DNA of 9,323 nt from JBDNDK01 sp046719185 (lineage in GTDB: Bacteria > Armatimonadota > UBA5829), in assembly GCA_046719185.1 (NCBI GenBank), contig JBDNDK010000094.1, positions 1-9,323 on the forward strand. The letters are read 5' to 3'. Positions 5,369-9,323 of this stretch are shown one piece after another. Positions within the stretch are counted from its first letter, which is position 1, and each line of letters starts with the position of its first letter. The notes under the pieces are model-generated. The model did not search any database. It saw only the letters and a list, made by a program, of their open reading frames with translations, and was not told the DNA's origin. The position numbers were made by a program, and so were the translations under genes.

Positions 5369-6751
5369 ATGAAATATTATCACAAAAATCTTATCATTCT
5401 ATCTATCACATCATTTCTTGCAGCAATTTCGTGGAATCAAGTAATTCCTTTTTTACCTTTATTTCTTAAAGAATTAGGAGTTGGTGAAAATTCATTATAT
5501 ATATGGGTAGCTGTTGTTTATGCAATGCAATCTTGTGCAAGCATTATAGCTCAGCCTTTATGGGGGAAATTAGGAGATGCCACCGGCAGAAAACCAATGA
5601 TTATAAGAGCCGGTATGTTTTTGACTATTATTTATTTTGGAATGAGTTTCTCACAATCTGCACTCCACCTTGCAATTTTTAGATTTTTGAATGGAGCTCT
5701 CACTGGATTTATCCCCGGCACATTTGCTCTTATTGCCACAAACACCCCAGAAGATGAAGCACCTGCAGCAGTGGCAACGGCTCAAGCAAGCACAGCTGGA
5801 GGAATGATATTTGGTCCTGCATTTGGTGGGATACTTGCAAGCATTTTTGGATACAGAGGATCAATGAGAGTATCCGGAACATTTGCATTTATTGCAACTA
5901 TATTGGTGCTTTTATTTGTTAAGGAAGTTAATAAATCAAAACCAAGTGAGAAAACTACAATTATTCAGGATTTTGCATTTGGATTCAAAAGCAAAGTGCT
6001 GTTATCTGTGCTAATAGCTGTATTAGTGCATTCTATGTGTGTATCTGCAATCACTCCTATGCTTGTTTTACATTTGAAGAGCCTTAATCTTGATATGCCT
6101 AAATGGTTTCCTATATTTTTATATCTAATGCCGGGATTTATAATGTGGGGTATTGTATATAAAATTGGTTCATCATCAGGCTGGATAAAAAACACAAAAG
6201 GCAAAATAGCTGCTATAGTATTTATAATAGCTGCAATTGCAGCATTATCTCCAATAATCAAAAAATTGCTAGTGCCTTCTATAGATAATATGCCAAGTGT
6301 GATGCCGGACTGGTTCTCTGGTTTAGTTTTTTCATTACCTTCACTTGCATTTTTAATAACTGCAAGATCTTGGACATCTATAGGAAAAAATATCAAATAT
6401 GAAAATGGAATCAAGATTGGGTTGATTTTATCTGCATTATTTGCAATTGTTATATCATTTGTTCAAAACGCATGGTTTTTTGCAGTGATGTTTTTTGTGT
6501 TGGGAATATGGTTTGCATCCACAAGTCCACTTGCTAGTGCAATAACATGCCAGAGGATAGATGAACATTTCAGAGGCAGAGCCTATGCAATCACTCAATC
6601 AGCAACTATGCTTGGTGCATTGGTTGCACCTCTTGGAGCAGGAGTAGTTGCAAAAGTTTATGGCATAGATGCAGTGTTTTTGTCAGGTGGAATAGTGCTA
6701 ATATTAGGAACTCTTTTATTTTCTAATGCAGTCAAGAAATGGGAGAAATGA
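5369..6751 (+). CDS. MFS transporter, DHA1-type drug or metabolite exporter
   Basis: This is a proton-coupled inner-membrane exporter of the major facilitator superfamily. It shows motif A (GKLGDATGRKP, residues 66-76), a motif-B-like RFLNGALTGFIPG (105-117) and an antiporter motif-C-like stretch AGGMIFGPAFGGILASIFGYRG (143-164). The second half repeats the pattern weakly (SLPSLAFLITARSWTSIG, then TLLFSNA near the end). At 460 residues it is longer than the usual 390-420. The extra length lies between the TM7 and TM8 regions (about 240-313) and includes two additional hydrophobic segments near 247-263 and 279-297. GGAG six bases before the ATG supports the start. The TGA stop overlaps an ATG (ATGA, 6748-6751) that opens only a ten-codon frame. 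The substrate cannot be told. Confidence 0.88.
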   Translation: MKYYHKNLIILSITSFLAAISWNQVIPFLPLFLKELGVGENSLYIWVAVVYAMQSCASIIAQPLWGKLGDATGRKPMIIRAGMFLTIIYFGMSFSQSALHLAIFRFLNGALTGFIPGTFALIATNTPEDEAPAAVATAQASTAGGMIFGPAFGGILASIFGYRGSMRVSGTFAFIATILVLLFVKEVNKSKPSEKTTIIQDFAFGFKSKVLLSVLIAVLVHSMCVSAITPMLVLHLKSLNLDMPKWFPIFLYLMPGFIMWGIVYKIGSSSGWIKNTKGKIAAIVFIIAAIAALSPIIKKLLVPSIDNMPSVMPDWFSGLVFSLPSLAFLITARSWTSIGKNIKYENGIKIGLILSALFAIVISFVQNAWFFAVMFFVLGIWFASTSPLASAITCQRIDEHFRGRAYAITQSATMLGALVAPLGAGVVAKVYGIDAVFLSGGIVLILGTLLFSNAVKKWEK

Positions 6752-6767
6752 TAGGATTATTATTTTT

Positions 6768-6860
6768 AAGGAAAAATTGATGAGAAACATAAATCTTTTT
6801 TATTAGGGATTTTATTTATTGCAGTTATAACTTTTTTATCTAAGGAGTAGTTTCAGCTAT
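6768..6860 (+). other. Possible displaced signal-peptide coding segment with two T-tract frameshifts
   Basis: AAGGA (6768-6772) lies seven bases before an ATG at 6780 that is in the same frame as the gene at 6861. That frame soon meets TAG and TAA. Moving back one base in the T6 run at 6796-6801 opens a hydrophobic stretch, LLGILFIAVITF. Moving forward one base in the second T6 run at 6832-6837 returns to the main frame as YLRSSFSY and continues into the annotated protein. The result would be a typical signal peptide (MRNINLF plus the hydrophobic core). This could be decay, phase-variable slippage, assembly error or chance in AT-rich DNA. Confidence 0.3.
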
Positions 6861-8495
6861 ATGACACCTAATATTATCAAAGGAAGTATGAACACAACCA
6901 ACTATGTGGAAAAAGAAATATTTCACATAGATATGATGGAAGCAAAATGGGATATAAGATTCACAATGACAGTTTTGCAGGGGATTGTGAACAGAGAAAA
7001 CCCATGTCTGATTATTTCACAAGATTCAGAATGGCATAGAAATCCAAACTATGAAATATGGATTGAAGACCTTAAAGACCGAGAACATACAATAACTGAA
7101 ATCACAATTGAAGAGGCGATTGAAAGATTTAAGAAAAGGATTAAGGGAGCTGTGCTATATGATACAAATCCTAATTATCCTAGATCTATGCATAAAATTA
7201 ATCCAATAACTTTATACTGTGCAATTGAAAACTATATTCCCCTCACAAAAGAACAAAATGAAATATTTAAATTGCCAGTGGCATCAGATTTAACAGGCAA
7301 ATATGATAAACCAATGGAAGCATACACATGGGCATATACAGAGCTATGGCAAAAAGCATCAAAAGAAAGAGTTGCTCATTTATGGCCTGGGCATATATTA
7401 GTAAGAGATTATCTAGTGGCAAACAAGATAATGCCATTATGGATTGATAATGAAATGGTTCATGACAAACTTATGGAAGAATCATTACTACATAAATTTA
7501 TTCAGGAAGCAGAAAATCATGCAATTTTGATGGGATGCTGGGATATATTCAAAGTTCCTCCAGCAGGAAGATACAGTGAAGCTTTTCTTCAGAGGCTATC
7601 AAGCATATATGCAAAAACTCTCATTCCCACATCTGGTTGTTATAACACCTCACTTCACTCCAAACAAGGATATAAAAAACCTGTTGGAATTAAGCCAAGA
7701 GAGACACCAAAGTTTGATAAAAATAAGATTTATATTGTGTTTACTATAAGTGATGGAGATAATCTGCAATATCTGCAGCAAACATTTGTAAATCAGCAAT
7801 GGTGGCTGAATGAAGGCAGAGGGAAAGTGCCTATTGCTTGGTCATTAAACCCTGCTGCTATTGATATGATACCTCATGTTGTGGAATATCTTCAGAAGAC
7901 AGCAACTCCAATGGATGAACTTATGTGTTCCACAGCAGGGATTGGGCTTGTTACACCTAGTCTTTATGGAAAAGAAAAGCGTGGACAAAATTCAACAGAG
8001 CTATTTAGAGAATTTATGAAAATATCAAATGATGGTATGAAAGCTTTGGGAATGTCTTCAATACAGCTTGGAGATACAAGTGAAACTAGATGGAGTTGGG
8101 CTGATTTTGATTTATGTGCTCAAAACATGCCTGAAGTAAAAATTATTCTTGGAGATTATGGTGAAAAAGATGTATTTGTACTCCCAGACAATCACACATA
8201 TAAAGTATCAAATGATGTTCTTGTGATGAGAACAGTTGGCACTATAGGAATGGCACCAGATATTACTGAAGATATCCCTGCAGATGATTTTCGGGCAAAG
8301 CAAATAGTGGAACAAATAAAAAGCTTTGTGACAGATGAAAGACCACTGTTTATGCATGTTCCTCTAGTGAATTGGTATATAACTCCCACAGCTATAGTAA
8401 AAGCAACAGAACTGCTTGGTAATGAGTATATGCCAATACTGCCATCTGAGGCTGTGGCACTTTATCATGAGGCTCAGAATATGGGTTCAAAATAG
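6861..8495 (+). CDS. GxGYxYP-family putative glycoside hydrolase-like protein with altered motif
   Basis: The protein has 544 residues as annotated. An N-terminal region (about 18-125) has the family-like MTVLQGIVNRENP and repeated alpha/beta units. The C-terminal domain (about 288-535) has FTISDGDNLQY near 294-304, a WW pair at 314-315, GRGKVPIAWSLNP at 319-331, and STAGIGLVTPSLYG at 357-370. In GxGYxYP proteins the last motif normally reads G-x-G-Y-x-Y-P; here it is G-I-G-L-V-T-P, so both tyrosines are gone. The reaction of this family is not established, and carbohydrate action is a prediction. No signal peptide follows the chosen ATG, and its AAGGAG lies 13 bases away, which is too far. 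A second ATG at 6888 has AAAGGA close by. The true N-terminus is doubtful; see the segment just upstream. Confidence 0.75.
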   Translation: MTPNIIKGSMNTTNYVEKEIFHIDMMEAKWDIRFTMTVLQGIVNRENPCLIISQDSEWHRNPNYEIWIEDLKDREHTITEITIEEAIERFKKRIKGAVLYDTNPNYPRSMHKINPITLYCAIENYIPLTKEQNEIFKLPVASDLTGKYDKPMEAYTWAYTELWQKASKERVAHLWPGHILVRDYLVANKIMPLWIDNEMVHDKLMEESLLHKFIQEAENHAILMGCWDIFKVPPAGRYSEAFLQRLSSIYAKTLIPTSGCYNTSLHSKQGYKKPVGIKPRETPKFDKNKIYIVFTISDGDNLQYLQQTFVNQQWWLNEGRGKVPIAWSLNPAAIDMIPHVVEYLQKTATPMDELMCSTAGIGLVTPSLYGKEKRGQNSTELFREFMKISNDGMKALGMSSIQLGDTSETRWSWADFDLCAQNMPEVKIILGDYGEKDVFVLPDNHTYKVSNDVLVMRTVGTIGMAPDITEDIPADDFRAKQIVEQIKSFVTDERPLFMHVPLVNWYITPTAIVKATELLGNEYMPILPSEAVALYHEAQNMGSK

Positions 8496-8510
8496 GTTTT
8501 ATATAGAAAT

Positions 8511-8544
8511 AAACCAGCTTTGGTTATGCTCATTGGCTGGGTTT
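8511..8544 (+). terminator. Weak stem-loop after the GxGYxYP-family gene
   Basis: AAACCAGC (8511-8518) pairs with GCTGGGTTT (8536-8544) with one bulged G, 16 bases after the stop codon. No T-tract follows. An alternative pairing is GGGTTTG (8539-8545) with CAAACCC (8570-8576). Either may mark the transcript end, but neither is a standard intrinsic terminator. Confidence 0.25.
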
Positions 8545-8600
8545 GGAAGTTCTCGAAACACCGAACAAACAAACCCACAAACAACAAAAACCGCAAAAAA

Positions 8601-8637
8601 TAAGATCGATGTTTATCATCAACATTAAGATCAATGT
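8601..8637 (+). repeat. Two 12-base near-direct repeats, 25 bases apart
   Basis: TAAGATCGATGT (8601-8612) and TAAGATCAATGT (8626-8637) differ at one base. They flank a small inverted pair, GATGTT and AACATT. Two copies about 2.5 helical turns apart could bind a dimeric regulator upstream of flagellin, but the distance to the gene (about 270 bases) is large and two copies could be chance. Confidence 0.25.
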
Positions 8638-8749
8638 GACCGTATCAATATTGGTACAAATCAGATTAATAGATTAGTGTCCATAACAATTGAATTAGTT
8701 ACTATTTGCTTTATTCCAATTATTTGAAAAAAAATCTAATTTTTCTACT

Positions 8750-8776
8750 TAATTCCAACTTTGAATGAGTCGATAA
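8750..8776 (+). promoter_or_regulatory. Sigma-28 (FliA/SigD)-like promoter for flagellin
   Basis: GTCGATAA (8769-8776) differs at one base from the flagellar sigma-28 -10 element GCCGATAA. The -35 position carries TAAT (8750-8753), a partial match to TAAA, at 15-16 bases spacing. Flagellin genes are the standard targets of this sigma factor, which supports the call. The start would be near 8784, giving a leader of about 120 bases. Confidence 0.5.
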
Positions 8777-8847
8777 GTGTTTTGAATCACTTGATAGGCA
8801 AGTAAAAATCAAGATTAAAAATTAAAAAGAATCATAAAGATTCCCAC

Positions 8848-8868
8848 GCTCATATAATCAAAAAGACA
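8848..8868 (+). promoter_or_regulatory. TATAAT motif in the flagellin leader, copy of the 3341-3363 motif
   Basis: It reads GCTCATATAATC, then an A-run, then GACA, with TATAAT at 8853-8858. Compared with the copy at 3341-3363 it lacks one AT step and has G for A near the end. It could be a second flagellin promoter starting near 8865, or a leader element. No good -35 is visible. Confidence 0.3.
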
Positions 8869-8907
8869 TGAAGTCTATGGAGCAAAAGTTCAAAGGAGGA
8901 ATTAAAA

Positions 8908-9323
8908 GTGGGTCTAAGAATTAACTTAAATGTAGCAGCAATGAGTGCCAGCCGCTACCTAGAAGGAACAGAAACAAGACTCCAAAAGAGTATGGAAAGA
9001 TTATCATCTGGCTATACTATTAATAGTGCAGCAGATGATCCAGCTGGTCTTGTTATATCTGAAAAACTAAGGGCACAAACAGGTGGTCTTGCCACAGCTA
9101 TTAAAAATGCTGGTGATGGAGTGAATATGGTAAGAACCACAGAGGCAGCATTGCAGGAAGTTAGCACGCTTTTAAGAGCAATGAGAGACCTTGCAGTGCA
9201 TGCAAGTAACACAGGTCCAAATGATGCAGCATCAATTGCAGCAGACCAAGCTCAGGTGAATTCAACAATTCAAGCACTAAACAAAATTTCAGATGAAACA
9301 ATGTTTATGAGCAGAAAGTTGCT
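8908..9323 (+). CDS. fliC: Flagellin, N-terminal part, cut by the right edge
   Basis: This is the flagellar filament subunit. I read 138 complete codons from GTG at 8908 with no stop before the window ends. The start is supported by AAAGGAGGA seven bases upstream and by alignment with the family N-terminus: GLRINLNVAAMSASRYL is the canonical flagellin D0 start. RLSSGYTINSAADDPAGLVI (residues 31-50) and EKLRAQ follow, then an alternating helix with MVRTTEAALQEVSTLLRAMRDLAV near 79-102 and the D1 region. The RAMRDLAV block corresponds to the conserved flagellin segment recognised by TLR5 in animal hosts; whether that matters here is unknown. A sigma-28-like promoter lies upstream. The variable centre and the C-terminal D0/D1 are outside the window, so length and glycosylation cannot be judged. 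Confidence 0.95.
   Translation, partial: MGLRINLNVAAMSASRYLEGTETRLQKSMERLSSGYTINSAADDPAGLVISEKLRAQTGGLATAIKNAGDGVNMVRTTEAALQEVSTLLRAMRDLAVHASNTGPNDAASIAADQAQVNSTIQALNKISDETMFMSRKL

Larger units (their letters stand above)
8496..8907. other. Long non-coding stretch before flagellin
   Basis: The 412 AT-rich bases hold a weak stem-loop, a pair of 12-base near-direct repeats, a sigma-28-like promoter and a TATAAT motif, all listed separately. They also hold small hairpins in the flagellin leader (GAATC 8829-8833 with GATTC 8839-8843, and AGAC with GTCT near 8864-8875). An open frame over 8416-8628 mostly overlaps the end of the previous gene out of frame and has no ribosome site. I see no real gene here. 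Confidence 0.6.

Noticed and set aside
6748..6780. Ten-codon frame starting in the ATGA overlap with the MFS stop
   Set aside because: It has a ribosome-like GGGAG only two bases away and ends at once in TGA; it is more likely chance, or part of the disrupted leader discussed above.
8416..8628. Open frame of 70 codons over the end of the GxGYxYP-family gene and the following gap
   Set aside because: It overlaps the end of a well-supported gene out of frame, has no ribosome site, and its residue composition is not protein-like in the non-overlapping part.
1..9323. tRNA, rRNA, CRISPR array, insertion sequence or prophage
   Set aside because: No T-loop or anticodon-stem pattern, no rRNA words, no regularly spaced long repeats and no transposase or integrase coding was seen.

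Overview
The window looks like a piece of an AT-rich genome from a motile, double-membraned bacterium. The diderm call rests on an SLH-domain outer-membrane porin whose chain ends in an aromatic residue. The motility call rests on a flagellin gene at the right edge. Porins of the SLH plus coiled-coil plus barrel type are known from Negativicutes, Deinococcus-Thermus, Thermotogae, Cyanobacteria and several uncultured diderm phyla. Nothing here fixes the phylum, and an uncultured lineage is quite possible.

Left part (1-3288) is a phosphate-acquisition locus. On the minus strand an SLH porin with a phosphate-selective-type barrel (744-2222) is followed, after a strong stem-loop, by pstS (675-1), which runs off the left edge. 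Divergent to these is a PhoB/OmpR-type response regulator (2602-3288). The 379-base divergent region carries back-to-back promoters that share a -35 position. It also carries an array of TAACA half-sites at an exact 11-base period, placed directly upstream of a TATAAT, as in Pho-regulon promoters. The simplest model is that phosphate shortage activates the regulator, which activates itself and probably the porin-pstS unit. The porin would let phosphate cross the outer membrane, and PstS would capture it for an ABC transporter encoded beyond the left edge. No histidine kinase is visible.

Middle part: the 319-base gap 3289-3607 contains a locus of about 110-140 bases that is clearly richer in G+C (about 56%) than its surroundings and full of long complementary arms. 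It is the best candidate in the window for an unrecognised structured RNA. Its strand and class are not settled. It is followed by a TTG-started, membrane-anchored DUF3352-like protein (3608-5281) and an MFS exporter (5369-6751) with an unusual extra hydrophobic block between its TM7 and TM8 regions.

Right part: a GxGYxYP-family protein (6861-8495) lacks the tyrosines that name the family and appears to have lost or displaced its signal peptide. Just upstream, a well-spaced ribosome site and ATG lead into a hydrophobic peptide that is out of frame at two T6 tracts. A 412-base non-coding stretch follows, with a sigma-28-like promoter. It leads to a flagellin gene (8908 onward) that is cut by the right edge. 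A motif of about 20 bases containing TATAAT is shared between the flagellin leader and the start of the GC-rich RNA-like locus. Most of the genes from 3608 on share strand and are loosely spaced, but they do not form an obvious single pathway.
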